DNA from: Planktothrix serta PCC 8927
GTDB taxonomy: Bacteria > Cyanobacteriota > Cyanobacteriia > Cyanobacteriales > Microcoleaceae
Assembly (NCBI RefSeq): GCF_900010725.2
Contig: NZ_LR734883.1
Coordinates: forward strand, 149,974-213,973
Direction: 5' to 3'
DNA length: 64,000 nucleotides
Position 1 is the first letter of the stretch. Each line of letters opens with the position of its first letter. The notes below the pieces were generated by a model. That model saw only the letters and a list, made by a program, of their open reading frames with translations. It was not told the origin of the DNA and searched no databases. Below, one piece after another: positions 17,529 through 26,129 of the stretch. Position numbers and translations under genes: made by a program.

Positions 17529-18051
17529 TACAGAAAGTCAACAGTTTACGAAGTGACTTAAGCGTATCCGGCACTGGGGTTTTATGTAGGGGCAGATGGT
17601 ACTGAGGAGAAACAGGAAACTGATCACGCACAATCGACAATACACAATAACATTAATCCCAGGGTGCTTGAACCGTTAAAAATGGATCATGTTCAGCTAA
17701 GGTCTGAAAAATTTAGAGGATCACAACGACCTGAATTAATCAGGTTTAGGGGATGGGATGATTATTCCTCCGTTAGATTTTTTAACCTTTTATAGGGTGA
17801 ACACATTCCAAATCTGCTTAAGTTTACATCCAGTTAAAGGACTGTTCAGAAGAAATTCACGCATCCCTGATGATCTGCTAAAACATATCTCAATCGTACA
17901 AATAAAAGGTTTTATTTTTTATTCCCCATTTTCCATTCCCTCATCTTAGAATACAATTTTAATGCGTAGTAGCTTACTATATTTTACGCTATTTTTTATT
18001 AAAATAGCAGTACAATCTTGTCGCTTAACTCCTACAACCGGAGCAATACGG
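17529..18051. other. Intergenic region, nothing firm recognised
   Basis: The 523 bases hold a short hairpin (CCTGAATTAATCAGG, about 17730) and AT-rich sequence. A 63-codon open frame at 17758-17949 has no family resemblance or ribosome-binding site and is not called. No RNA gene is visible. Confidence 0.4.
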
Positions 18052-18648
18052 ATGCAAAATTTTGATGGTATTGTCATTGGTAGTGGTATCGGTGGTTTAG
18101 TTGCGGGTGCGCTTTTGGCTCACTCCGGTAAACAGGTGATGATTTTAGAAAGCCATACCTGGGCTGGGGGTGCAGCGCAGGGTTTTTCTCGTCAGGGGTT
18201 CGATTTTGATTCGGGGCCGTCGTTTTATTGTGGACTCAGTGATCCCCAGGGTTTAAACCCCTTACAGCAGGTATTAACCCGGTTGGGGGAGTCCCTGGCA
18301 ACGGTGGTCTATGATCCTTTGGGACACTATCATTTTCCCGAAGGCTGTTTAGCGGTTTATGGCAATAGCGAACGTTATCGAAAGGCTATTGCTCAATTTA
18401 CACCCCAAGGCGCGATCGAATTTGCCCAGTTTGAACAACGGTTACTTAAAATCTATCAAGGTTTAAAAGAAATTCCCGCCATTGAGTTACGCGCCGATTG
18501 GAAAGTGATTCCTAAATTAATTACAAATTATGGCTTTTCTTTATTAAAATTACTCCCTGTCTTAGGTGATATTTCGGCTTCAGTGGGTCAAATTGTTGAT
18601 CAAACCGTTCGTGATCCTTGGGTCAGGCGATTAATCGATAGGGAATAA
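18052..18648 (+). pseudogene. 3'-truncated phytoene-desaturase-like FAD oxidoreductase
   Basis: From ATG (MQNFDGIVIGSGIGGLVAGA) it has the dinucleotide-binding GxGxxG, the HSGKQVMILESH strand with its Glu, and the GGAAQGFSRQGFDFDSGPS motif of the CrtI/CrtISO-like amine-oxidase family. It stops at 198 residues, whereas relatives have about 500. The frame breaks within DPWVRRLID, a region where homologues continue into the substrate domain, and the following bases (ATAGGGAATAAGGAATGG) look like degenerate STRR heptamers. The missing C-terminal half is not found downstream. Loss of function is very likely. Confidence 0.75.
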
Positions 18649-18688
18649 GGAATGGAACAGATAGTTTGTATGAAATTTAATTTATAGA

Positions 18689-19576
18689 TTAATTTTCTCC
18701 AAATAATTGCAGTTGAATATAAACTAAAATTAAGGCGATCGCTAATAAAATAGTTGCTGCTGCTGCTGCATAACCAAAGTCAAATTGAGCAAAGGCTTGA
18801 TCATAAATATAATAGACTAAAACATTGGTCGAATTTAACGGGCCGCCTCCGGTAATTACATAAACTTGTTCAAAACTTCTTAAGGTAAAAATTGCCGTTG
18901 TTACAGTAGCAAAAACCACCGTTGGTTGTAAACCGGGTAAGGTAATATACCAGAATTGTTGCCAAGGATTTGCCCCATCTAATTCTGCTGCTTCATATCG
19001 ACTTTGAGGAATAGTTTGTAAACCTGCTAAAAACACTACTAAATTAAAGCCTAATTGTTTCCAAATACTGAGTAAAATTAACACAGGCATTGCCCAAGTG
19101 GTACTACTTAACCAAGGAATCGGATCTAGTCCAAATTGAGTTAATAATCCATTCACAGGGCCCTCAGTTTGAAATAACCAACGCCATCCTAAACCTACCG
19201 CAACTAAAGAGGTAATGGAGGGGATAAAATAAGCCGTTCTCAGAATATCTCGGAGGGCAAAAGTCCGGTTTAAAAGTACCGCTAATCCTACAGGAAGGAT
19301 TAAAGTAGGAATCACTGTTGCGATCGTAAAATAAGCCGTATTAAATAGCACTTGCCAAAAATCAGGACTCAGAAACAGACGCGCATAATTATTAAGTCCC
19401 ACCCCATAAATCCCTGATTTTGTAAAACTCCCTTGAGTAAAACTCAGATAAAATAAATACACAATTGGCCCTAAAATAAACACCCCCATGAGCAGTAAAG
19501 CGGGGGCTAGAAAAATCCAAGCCATGATTGCATCTTGATCCAGAAGTTGTTTCTGAGAAATGGGTGAAGAAGCCAT
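18689..19576 (-). CDS. ABC sugar-transporter permease (MalF/UgpA type)
   Basis: 295 residues from MASSPISQKQLLDQ. A longer frame would add 41 residues, mostly STRR-encoded (repeating CSLFPVP), so it is rejected. There are six hydrophobic segments, and the cytoplasmic EAA loop (EAAELDGANPWQQFWYITLP) docks the ATPase. CUT1-type permeases work with a second permease, a binding protein and an ATPase; none is adjacent, so this is an isolated component as in many cyanobacteria. A MITE-like repeat lies directly upstream and may have replaced its promoter region. Confidence 0.88.
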   Translation of the reverse strand: MASSPISQKQLLDQDAIMAWIFLAPALLLMGVFILGPIVYLFYLSFTQGSFTKSGIYGVGLNNYARLFLSPDFWQVLFNTAYFTIATVIPTLILPVGLAVLLNRTFALRDILRTAYFIPSITSLVAVGLGWRWLFQTEGPVNGLLTQFGLDPIPWLSSTTWAMPVLILLSIWKQLGFNLVVFLAGLQTIPQSRYEAAELDGANPWQQFWYITLPGLQPTVVFATVTTAIFTLRSFEQVYVITGGGPLNSTNVLVYYIYDQAFAQFDFGYAAAAATILLAIALILVYIQLQLFGEN

Positions 19577-19610
19577 AAGCTGAATCAATTGTGATAAAGT
19601 TTTCTTAAAA

Positions 19611-19739
19611 TATAGCAGGGAACAGGGAACAGGGAACAGGGAACAGGGAACAGGGAACAGGGAACAGGGATAAAAAAATTTCAGCGCCCTTGGTTTCAAT
19701 ATCAGTCCATGTTTTAACCGTGTTTCCCTAACTGCTATA
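19611..19739. repeat. MITE-like element, copy 1
   Basis: Bounded by TATAGCAG and its complement CTGCTATA. The left end leads into about seven GGGAACA heptamers; the right part carries a degenerate core (GGTTTCAATATCAGTCCATG) related to the cores of copies at 35541-35629 and 58933-59053. It lies between the divergent permease and purN genes. Confidence 0.7.
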
Positions 19740-19805
19740 TTTTACAATAAGCTATTAAGCCTTTAAACTGTATTGAAGTTACTATATAAATGGGTAAAAC
19801 TCTTA

Positions 19806-20474
19806 ATGAATGCTACTGTGACGGGAATTGACTCAACTGATTGTTTAATTTCTCCGGCGATTCCTTCCCCTTTGTTTGTGGAAGGAACTCCTGTAAAAAT
19901 TGGGGTTTTAGCTTCTGGAAGTGGAACTAACTTTGAGGCGATCGCTCAAGCTATTCAAGACCAACAACTCAATGCTAAAATTCAAGTTTTAATTTATAAT
20001 AACCCCGATGCCCAAGTCATAGAACGGGCGCAACGGTTTGGAGTCAAGACGATTCTTTTAAACCATCGCCACTATAAAAAGCGGGAAGATTTAGACCGAG
20101 AAATTGTTAAAACGCTGAAAGAACATGATGTTGATTGGATAGTATTTGCCGGGTGGATGCGAATTGTTACTCAAGTTTTAGTAGATGCGTTTCCTCAAAA
20201 AATTATTAATTTACATCCGAGTTTATTGCCGAGTTTTCCCGGAATTAGAGGCGTAGAACAGGCCCTAGAAGCGAAAGTTAAAATTACAGGATGTAGCGTT
20301 CATTTAGTTGAAGTCGAAGTCGATAGCGGCCCAATTTTGATGCAAGCGGCGGTTCCTATTTTAGCCGATGATACCCCGGAAACATTACACGCCCGGATTC
20401 AAGTTCAAGAGCATAAAATTTTAATTGGGGCGATTTCCCTGGTCAGTCAATGGCAAAATCAAAAATCAACTTAG
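19806..20474 (+). CDS. purN: Phosphoribosylglycinamide formyltransferase
   Basis: 222 residues from MNATVTG; an in-frame ATG 11 codons earlier is possible. After a variable leader of about 28 residues come the GART motifs: VLASGSGTNFEAIAQAI (phosphate-binding), VFAGWMRIVT, the catalytic INLHPSLLPSFPG (Asn and His) and CSVHLVEVEVDSGPILMQ. It transfers the formyl group from 10-formyltetrahydrofolate to GAR in purine synthesis. No other purine gene is adjacent. Confidence 0.95.
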   Translation: MNATVTGIDSTDCLISPAIPSPLFVEGTPVKIGVLASGSGTNFEAIAQAIQDQQLNAKIQVLIYNNPDAQVIERAQRFGVKTILLNHRHYKKREDLDREIVKTLKEHDVDWIVFAGWMRIVTQVLVDAFPQKIINLHPSLLPSFPGIRGVEQALEAKVKITGCSVHLVEVEVDSGPILMQAAVPILADDTPETLHARIQVQEHKILIGAISLVSQWQNQKST

Positions 20475-20553
20475 GATAAATTTCACTTCCAGTTGGGCGA
20501 CAATAATCAAATAGGATACAATCTCAAAACGTATTGGATTAACTTAAACCATC

Positions 20554-20907
20554 ATGGAGCCAAATTCATTACCAACGGAGGTGATTTTGACCCATTCCTG
20601 TCAATCTCTGGGAAGTGTTTGTTTAGATTGGACACCGCAACCGGGTCATTATTTCAACTGGCAGGGTCAAACTTATACAGTTTTAGAACGTCGTCATCGC
20701 TATCAACTCAAATCAGGTCGTTACCGACTGCATAAAATTTCCTTGTATGTACAATCGGTAGAACGACCTGAAGATACAACTTTGATTAATGGACATTGGG
20801 TAATTGGGGATGTCAACTGTCGGTTTAACGCTCATTCAGAACTGATGCGCTGTGCAGTGAATCCCTCTGGCCCTTGTCAAGATTGTCGTTTTTTTGAACC
20901 GAGTTAA
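20554..20907 (+). CDS. DUF6464-like cyanobacterial protein
   Basis: 117 residues, soluble. It has a small beta-rich core (PGHYFNWQGQTYTVLERRHRY) and a C-terminal Cys cluster (CRFNAHSELMRCAVNPSGPC, then CRFFEPS), giving five Cys in about 35 residues that could bind metal. It resembles the cyanobacterial DUF6464 group; function unknown. It follows purN on the same strand by 79 bp. Confidence 0.65.
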   Translation: MEPNSLPTEVILTHSCQSLGSVCLDWTPQPGHYFNWQGQTYTVLERRHRYQLKSGRYRLHKISLYVQSVERPEDTTLINGHWVIGDVNCRFNAHSELMRCAVNPSGPCQDCRFFEPS

Positions 20908-20940
20908 TCCCCACAGAAAACCTGCACCCCTAAACCGATT

Positions 20941-22920
20941 TTACTGAGCTAATAAACTCATTTCAGCTTGATAATCTTTAGCGGAAACCAAGCGCCATTT
21001 TTGATCTCCCATCAGTTCTAAAACGTTTTGATGATAGCGTAATAAACTCATCCGATGCCCAACACTAATATAGGTTGTATCGGTTTCATCTAATTTTTTG
21101 TAAAGGAGTTCTTCATTTTTTAAATCTAAGGCACTGGTGGCTTCATCTAAAATGGCGTAGCGGGGTTTACTGATTAATAATCGGGCAAAGGCTAACCGTT
21201 GTTGTTCCCCTAAAGACAGAACATTCGCCCAGTCTAATTCAGTATCAAACCCATTCAATCGTTCGGGTAAATCGGCTAAATTGACTAACTTTAATACTTG
21301 ACGTAATTCCGTTTCATCCACCTCTCGATTAATATTAGGATAGAGCAATTGTTGACGCAATGTTCCTAAAATCATATAGGGACGTTGGGGTAAAAATAAC
21401 ATCGACGATAATTCAGGACGAATTAACCGTCCTGTTCCTGATGTCCATAACCCAGCAATGGCGCGTAATAAAGAACTTTTTCCGACTCCACTTTGACCCA
21501 TAATTACTAATCCTTCGCCAGAGGCTAAAGTCAGAGATAAGTCTTTAACCAATATTTTTTGGTAATTAGGAGTATTGAGCGTAAGGTGTTCTAAAGCTAG
21601 GGGAGAATCAACCGTCATATCAATTTGTGTATGTTCATGATCAAGGGTTTTAGGAGAGTCTAAAAATTCAGAAAACGTCGCTAAACGATTAATTCCGGCG
21701 GCAAATGCACTTAAGATGGCAATCTCACTAACAACAATTGAAAAGGCGCCTAAAACTTGAGCAAAGGCAAAATTAGCTTGAGTAATATCCCCAAATTTAA
21801 TCGTCCCGGCGAAATAAACGGGAGCTAAGATTAACGAGGGGAGAATAATCACTGCATATTCGTAGCTTTTGGTAAAATAATTAACATTTCGTTGCCAACC
21901 AATTAATACATTAAAGTTTTGAAAGGCTTGAAAAAACCGTTGTTTAACTTGGTTGAGTTCCTGATGTTCCCCCTGATAAAAAGCAATGGATTCAGCATTA
22001 TCTCGGACATGAACTAATCCATAACGAAAATCCGCTTCTCGTCTGAGTTGGTTAAAGTTGAGGGGAATTAAACGCCGTCCAATTAAAACTGTAATAATCG
22101 TACCGATCGCTGCATAAATTAAGAGAAAAATCGAAAGAGATTTAGAAATTGAAAACAGAATTCCCGTAAAAGAAATTACATCAATAATTGATCCCAAGAG
22201 AATCAATAAAAATCTTAAGCTGGTAATAGTAAAAGATTTTATATCTTCAGTAATCCGTTGATCGGGGTTATCAATTTTACCATCGGATTCGATTTGATAA
22301 AATGATCGTTGACTTAAATACCGTTCTAAAAATTCATCGGTTAACCATTTTCGCCAGTAGTTTCCTAAGCGTTCACGGGTATACATATACATGACAACAA
22401 TGGGAGTTCCCACCACAAACACGCCCGCATAAACATAAAGAAATCGCCAAAATTCATCCTGACTTTTTTCAGCTAAAGCCGTGGTAAAAAAGTTACCCAC
22501 ATAGCTAATAATGACATTTAAGCCACTTACAAATAGGGATAACAATAAAAGTACAGTTAAAAACGCCCAAGGTTGCCAACGAGTTTGAATTTGATTTCGA
22601 TACCCAAAAAACATTGCCATCGGAATCCCAAGCATTAAGATAACAACGATAATATAGGGAGAGTAAAAAATGCTGGCTACGGATTCGTATAAACCGGGAG
22701 CAATACTATTAAAAAAATCAGGAAAAATATACTGACTGGCAATAGAAACTACACTCACAAAAACAAAAACAGCCGCAAATAGAAAAATTAATAATGACAA
22801 CAATAAACTCAAAAAGACTTTGCCACTTCCTGTCTCCACAGGATAAAAGAAGGGTTGAGCAATTCTCAAAAATCGTTGCCAAAGCTGCGGATCAAATTGA
22901 TTCATATTTTTCTTTTTCAT
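20941..22920 (-). CDS. SbmA/BacA-like (ABCD-type) ABC transporter, fused membrane and ATPase domains
   Basis: About 660 residues. A hydrophobic N-terminal half with six TM helices (about 35-400) carries the EEA-like loop region YYTRERLGNYWRKWLTDEFL-type signature of the ABC_membrane_2 family. The C-terminal ATPase has Walker A GQSGVGKSSLLRAI, signature LSLGEQQRLAFARLL, Walker B YAILDEATSALD and the switch SVGHR. Relatives include YddA, SbmA/BacA peptide importers and peroxisomal ABCD proteins; the substrate here is unknown. The ATG of MKKKNMNQFD is chosen over a GTG four codons upstream. Confidence 0.9.
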   Translation of the reverse strand: MKKKNMNQFDPQLWQRFLRIAQPFFYPVETGSGKVFLSLLLSLLIFLFAAVFVFVSVVSIASQYIFPDFFNSIAPGLYESVASIFYSPYIIVVILMLGIPMAMFFGYRNQIQTRWQPWAFLTVLLLLSLFVSGLNVIISYVGNFFTTALAEKSQDEFWRFLYVYAGVFVVGTPIVVMYMYTRERLGNYWRKWLTDEFLERYLSQRSFYQIESDGKIDNPDQRITEDIKSFTITSLRFLLILLGSIIDVISFTGILFSISKSLSIFLLIYAAIGTIITVLIGRRLIPLNFNQLRREADFRYGLVHVRDNAESIAFYQGEHQELNQVKQRFFQAFQNFNVLIGWQRNVNYFTKSYEYAVIILPSLILAPVYFAGTIKFGDITQANFAFAQVLGAFSIVVSEIAILSAFAAGINRLATFSEFLDSPKTLDHEHTQIDMTVDSPLALEHLTLNTPNYQKILVKDLSLTLASGEGLVIMGQSGVGKSSLLRAIAGLWTSGTGRLIRPELSSMLFLPQRPYMILGTLRQQLLYPNINREVDETELRQVLKLVNLADLPERLNGFDTELDWANVLSLGEQQRLAFARLLISKPRYAILDEATSALDLKNEELLYKKLDETDTTYISVGHRMSLLRYHQNVLELMGDQKWRLVSAKDYQAEMSLLAQ

Positions 22921-23535
22921 TGTTCTTAACACAGATATCCTATCCTATCAAAGTTAAACATTTCATGCTAGTTTCTACAGGCTCAATGCGTGAAATCGGC
23001 TACATTTTCGATTAATTAGTTACAAAAATTGGCACAAGAGGGTGAGGCGATCAGACATCGTAGCACTCAAGTTTCCCCATCATCTATTCATGGCTGAGTA
23101 TCAGAAAGGCTAAAATCACTACAAAATCAGTGAATAAAACTACAAAACACTGGAGCCGGCAATTTACGAGAACTTGGGAAGAAGGCAAAAATTCCCAAAA
23201 CCCTATTGAGGGATGTTATTATCTAGTTATACCAATAACACAAACACTGTGTAGAATGCACTCTTTTCCTTAAATCCGCTTTTTGCCTAAGCTTTCTGTT
23301 CCTAGTCTACATCGGATTGGATTAACACTCTTCACATCGGTTTCAACTCTTATCGGCCCGTTCAATATTCTCAGGTCTAGTTAATCATTTTGCTTAATAT
23401 TCATCTTAAGATAGATGACAAGAGTTCATTCAATCTTTATCAGTCCCTTAACAAGTCCCACAATTTTCGGGGAAGGTCACTACTCAGATCGGCTGCACTC
23501 AACGATACAATGGTTCACGGTTTAAAAAGAACACG
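22921..23535. other. Long divergent intergenic region upstream of ferredoxin
   Basis: About 600 bases between the ABC transporter and ferredoxin genes. No repeat array, tRNA or conserved RNA fold was recognised. The length would allow a regulated promoter and long leader for the ferredoxin gene, but no promoter elements can be fixed by eye. A 117-codon frame overlapping the ferredoxin start is a shadow. Confidence 0.35.
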
Positions 23536-23865
23536 ATGTCTAAAACGTTTAAAACCTATACAGTTGAATTTCATCACGACGGCAAAGTCCAAACCGTCGA
23601 AATTCCAGAGAATAAACACATTCTCGAAGTCGCACAAAAGGCAGGAATCGAGTTACCCAATTCTTGTAATGCCGGGGTTTGTACTACCTGTGCTGCCCAA
23701 ATTATTGAAGGTGAAGTTGAGCAAAGTGAAGGTATGGGAGTAGGTACGGATCTGCAAAAAGAAGGGTATGTCCTTCTTTGTATCGCCTATCCCCGTTCTA
23801 ATTTGAAACTAGCCACCGGAAAAGAAGATGAAGTCTATGCACGCCAATTTGGTCAAGTATCTTAA
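23536..23865 (+). CDS. Plant-type [2Fe-2S] ferredoxin (extended form)
   Basis: 109 residues. Cluster ligands are in CNAGVCTTC (Cys-x4-Cys-x2-Cys, about 45-53) and the fourth Cys in YVLLCIAYP. It is longer than the roughly 97-residue photosynthetic PetF, with an N-terminal SKTFKTYTVEF extension and C-terminal YARQFGQVS tail, as in minor cyanobacterial ferredoxins (Fed2-like). It carries electrons in the cytoplasm to reductases; the partner is unknown. A strong hairpin follows 20 bp downstream, so the gene is probably monocistronic. Confidence 0.93.
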   Translation: MSKTFKTYTVEFHHDGKVQTVEIPENKHILEVAQKAGIELPNSCNAGVCTTCAAQIIEGEVEQSEGMGVGTDLQKEGYVLLCIAYPRSNLKLATGKEDEVYARQFGQVS

Positions 23866-23885
23866 TGAGGTAGGTTGACGGGTAC

Positions 23886-23904
23886 GGGCGGGGTTACCCC
23901 GCCC
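23886..23904 (+). terminator. GC-rich hairpin after ferredoxin
   Basis: GGGCGGGG-TTA-CCCCGCCC, a perfect 8-bp GC stem with a 3-base loop, 20 bp after the stop. There is no T-run. It belongs to the GGGGCGGG repeat family also seen near 9769-9990 and 50457-50485, so it may be a repeat acting as a terminator. Confidence 0.55.
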
Positions 23905-24019
23905 CTACGACTGTTGATAGTTAGCAAGCGAGGACGCATTGCTTTCCCGGCGTCCTGGGCTGCTTCCTTCATACCGTGTTAATTTTTTGAAGCGAAAATA
24001 TTCAGGATTAAACAAAACC

Positions 24020-24208
24020 ATGACAACTCATTTTATTACGGCTGAAATTGATTTACAGGAATCTCCTATAAAGTTAAATCAAGCCATTGAAGCTGAATTA
24101 AACAAACGCGGTGAACCCCTACGCTGGGCAATTACCAGCATTGATTCCGAACAACAAAAAGCTCATGTTGAAGCCGTTGTAACAGTTGACAAAACGGTTG
24201 ACAGTTGA
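24020..24208 (+). CDS. Small conserved-looking cytoplasmic protein
   Basis: 62 residues from MTTHFITAEIDLQES; a longer frame starts within a hairpin-bearing leader (AGGACGC ... GCGTCCT) and is not preferred. The pattern is alternating strand and helix (SPIKLNQAIEAELNKRGEPL, then HVEAVVTVDKTV), with no Cys. Family not recognised. It lies 42 bp before the DUF3326 gene, separated by an STRR array, and may be co-transcribed with it. Confidence 0.6.
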   Translation: MTTHFITAEIDLQESPIKLNQAIEAELNKRGEPLRWAITSIDSEQQKAHVEAVVTVDKTVDS

Positions 24209-24214
24209 CCGTAG

Positions 24215-24248
24215 ACTGATAACTGATAACTGATAACTGATAACTGAT
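24215..24248. repeat. STRR array (ATAACTG heptamer)
   Basis: Four to five tandem heptamers ACTGATA filling the space up to 3 bases before the DUF3326 ATG, so that gene's ribosome-binding region is repeat-derived. Confidence 0.85.
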
Positions 24249-24250
24249 TC

Positions 24251-25324
24251 ATGTCTCGTCCTTATACGGTAATTTTAATTATCCCAACGGGAATTGGTGC
24301 CACCATTGGGGGGTATGCAGGGGATGGTTTACCCGTTGCTAGGGCGATCGCTCAAGTTGCAGATACTCTGATTACCCATCCTAACGTTCTCAATGGTGCT
24401 CAACTTTATTGGCCGATGTCCAATACTTTGTATGTGGAAGGGTACGCTCTGGATCAATTTGCGGCGGGAACTTGGGGACTTCAACCTGTTCACTGTAACC
24501 GTGTTGGGTTACTCCTTGACCAAGCTATTGAACCGGAATTACGCCTGAGACATTTACAAGTGGCGGATGCGGCCAGAGCCACATTAGGCTTAACCTTAAC
24601 GGACTATATCATTACTGATGCTCCCCTAAACGTAGAACTGAGAACCTCCTCCTCCGGTGCGTCTTGGGGAACGATTGGCAACCCCGACAGTTTGTTACGC
24701 GCCGCAGAACGCTTAATTACCGAAGCCAAAGCCGAAGCCATCGCCGTTGTCGCCCGTTTTCCTGAATCTGAAAATAGCAGTATTTTAGCAGCCTATCGTC
24801 ATGGACAGGGCGTTGATCCCTTAGCGGGAGCAGAAGCGGTAATTAGCCATTTAATTGTCCGCACCTTTAACATTCCCTGTGCCCATGCTCCGGCCCTTTC
24901 TCCCCTTCCCCTTGATCCTGAATTATCCCCTCGTTCAGCAGCAGAGGAACTCGGATATACGTTTCTTCCCTGCGTATTAGTGGGGTTGAGTCGTGCCCCC
25001 CAATGGGTGACGTCTGCCACTTCGGGGACAATTTGGGCGGATCAGGTGGATGCGGTGGTTGTTCCGGCAACAGCCTGTGGAGGTTCTGCTATTATCAGTT
25101 TTAGCCGTAGAGACGCGCCATGGCGCGTCTCTACTACTCAAATTATTGCTGTCGGGGAAAATCAAACCCGAATGCAAGTCAGTCCAGAACAGTTAGGAAT
25201 TCAAGCAATACAGGTAAACTCTTATTTAGAGGCTTTAGGAATTTTAGTGGCGCATAAAGCTGGAGTTGATCCAAATGCCCTGCGTCCGAATCTATTATCC
25301 CTGAGCGAACTTAAATATTATTAA
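24251..25324 (+). CDS. DUF3326-family protein with a palindrome inserted in frame
   Basis: 357 residues. The start PYTVILIIPTGIGATIGGYA and body (QLYWPMSNTLYVEGYALDQF, IITDAPLNVELRTSSSGASW, VVVPATACGGSAIISFS) match the cyanobacterial DUF3326 group; function unknown. Near residues 286-296 the protein reads RRDAPWRVST, encoded by a 28-bp perfect palindrome of the GTAGAGACG repeat family. This extra decapeptide is out of character with its surroundings, and the frame stays open. The following VGENQTRMQV block is family-like, so the insert seems tolerated, perhaps in a surface loop (inference). Confidence 0.8.
   Translation: MSRPYTVILIIPTGIGATIGGYAGDGLPVARAIAQVADTLITHPNVLNGAQLYWPMSNTLYVEGYALDQFAAGTWGLQPVHCNRVGLLLDQAIEPELRLRHLQVADAARATLGLTLTDYIITDAPLNVELRTSSSGASWGTIGNPDSLLRAAERLITEAKAEAIAVVARFPESENSSILAAYRHGQGVDPLAGAEAVISHLIVRTFNIPCAHAPALSPLPLDPELSPRSAAEELGYTFLPCVLVGLSRAPQWVTSATSGTIWADQVDAVVVPATACGGSAIISFSRRDAPWRVSTTQIIAVGENQTRMQVSPEQLGIQAIQVNSYLEALGILVAHKAGVDPNALRPNLLSLSELKYY
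25107..25134. repeat. 28-bp perfect palindrome inside a coding sequence
   Basis: GTAGAGACGCGCCA followed by its exact complement TGGCGCGTCTCTAC. The arms share GTAGAGACG with the intergenic inverted repeat at 4895-4930. In the DUF3326 frame it encodes RRDAPWRVST. Confidence 0.9.
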
Positions 25325-25336
25325 TTTTTAACCAAC

Positions 25337-25933
25337 GTGGTAGAACAACAAACACCGAACAATTTTGAACTCGAACCGTTAACTCGGACTCAAGTTTTAG
25401 TCGCAATGGGGGGAACTGCCATTGTCTTATTAGCAATTGCTAAAGCTTGGTTACATTTGAGTCACGTTACCCTTTTACCTGTTAATTTTACCTGGATTAG
25501 TTTAGGGTGGGGCTTAGGTGTCGGCTTAATCATTACAATGGCTAGTTTTATTATGTATCGCATCTGGCCTGCCTATAGTCGCAGTGCGGATATTTATTTA
25601 AAATTAGTTTTGAGTCCTTTATTATGGCCGGATTTAATTTGGTTGGGTTTATTACCCGGACTCAGTGAGGAATTATTATTCCGAGGGGTGATGTTATCGG
25701 ATTTAGGATTAACACCCCTGGCTTTAGTGGTTTCAAGTATTGCGTTTGGGGTTCTCCATTTTAGCGGTTCTCAACAATGGCCCTATGTGATTTGGGCAAT
25801 TATTGTGGGGTTTATTTTAGGCTACAGTGCGATCGCCACAGGTAATTTATTAGTTCCCATTATTGCCCATATCTTGACTAATTTTATGTCCGGTTGTTTA
25901 TGGAAATTAAAATATATTGGTGGGCAATCTTAA
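25337..25933 (+). CDS. CPBP-family intramembrane metalloprotease
   Basis: 198 residues, GTG start. Several TM helices, with the CPBP (Abi) motifs: EELLFRG (glutamates and Arg, about 113-119), FGVLHFSG with a His, and NLLVPIIAHILTNF with His and Asn. These line the glutamic/metal site in Rce1-type proteases. Bacterial members are linked to bacteriocin self-immunity or membrane protein processing; the specific role is unknown. It starts 12 bp after the DUF3326 stop, so the two are probably co-transcribed. Confidence 0.9.
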   Translation: MVEQQTPNNFELEPLTRTQVLVAMGGTAIVLLAIAKAWLHLSHVTLLPVNFTWISLGWGLGVGLIITMASFIMYRIWPAYSRSADIYLKLVLSPLLWPDLIWLGLLPGLSEELLFRGVMLSDLGLTPLALVVSSIAFGVLHFSGSQQWPYVIWAIIVGFILGYSAIATGNLLVPIIAHILTNFMSGCLWKLKYIGGQS

Positions 25934-25943
25934 CGGGAATTGG

Positions 25944-26116
25944 GAATTACGAATTACGAATTACGAATTACGAATTATAGATTTTTTCCACTTCCCTATT
26001 CCCTATTTTCTATTTTCTATTTTCTATTTTCTATTGCCTATTCCCTATTTTCTATTGCCTATTGCCTATTGCCTATTGCCTATTCCCTGTTCCCTGTTCC
26101 CTGTTCCCTGTTCCCT
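25944..26116. repeat. Compound STRR array (three heptamer types)
   Basis: Consecutive period-7 blocks: GAATTAC, then CTATTTT / CTATTCC / CTATTGC variants, then CCTGTTC. It fills the gap between the convergent CPBP and rsgA genes. Open frames in it encode repeating peptides and are not genes. Confidence 0.9.
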
Positions 26117-26129
26117 CCTATAAAAACTA

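Noticed and set aside
17758..17949. 63-codon frame in a gap
   Set aside because: No ribosome-binding site, no family resemblance, and an implausible start context.
18689..19699. Longer ABC permease start
   Set aside because: The extra 41 residues are mostly encoded by STRR heptamers (repeated CSLFPVP) inside a MITE-like element.
25944..26116. CRISPR-like array
   Set aside because: Unit is 7 bp and contiguous, with no 25-40 bp repeats or unique spacers, and no cas genes in the window.
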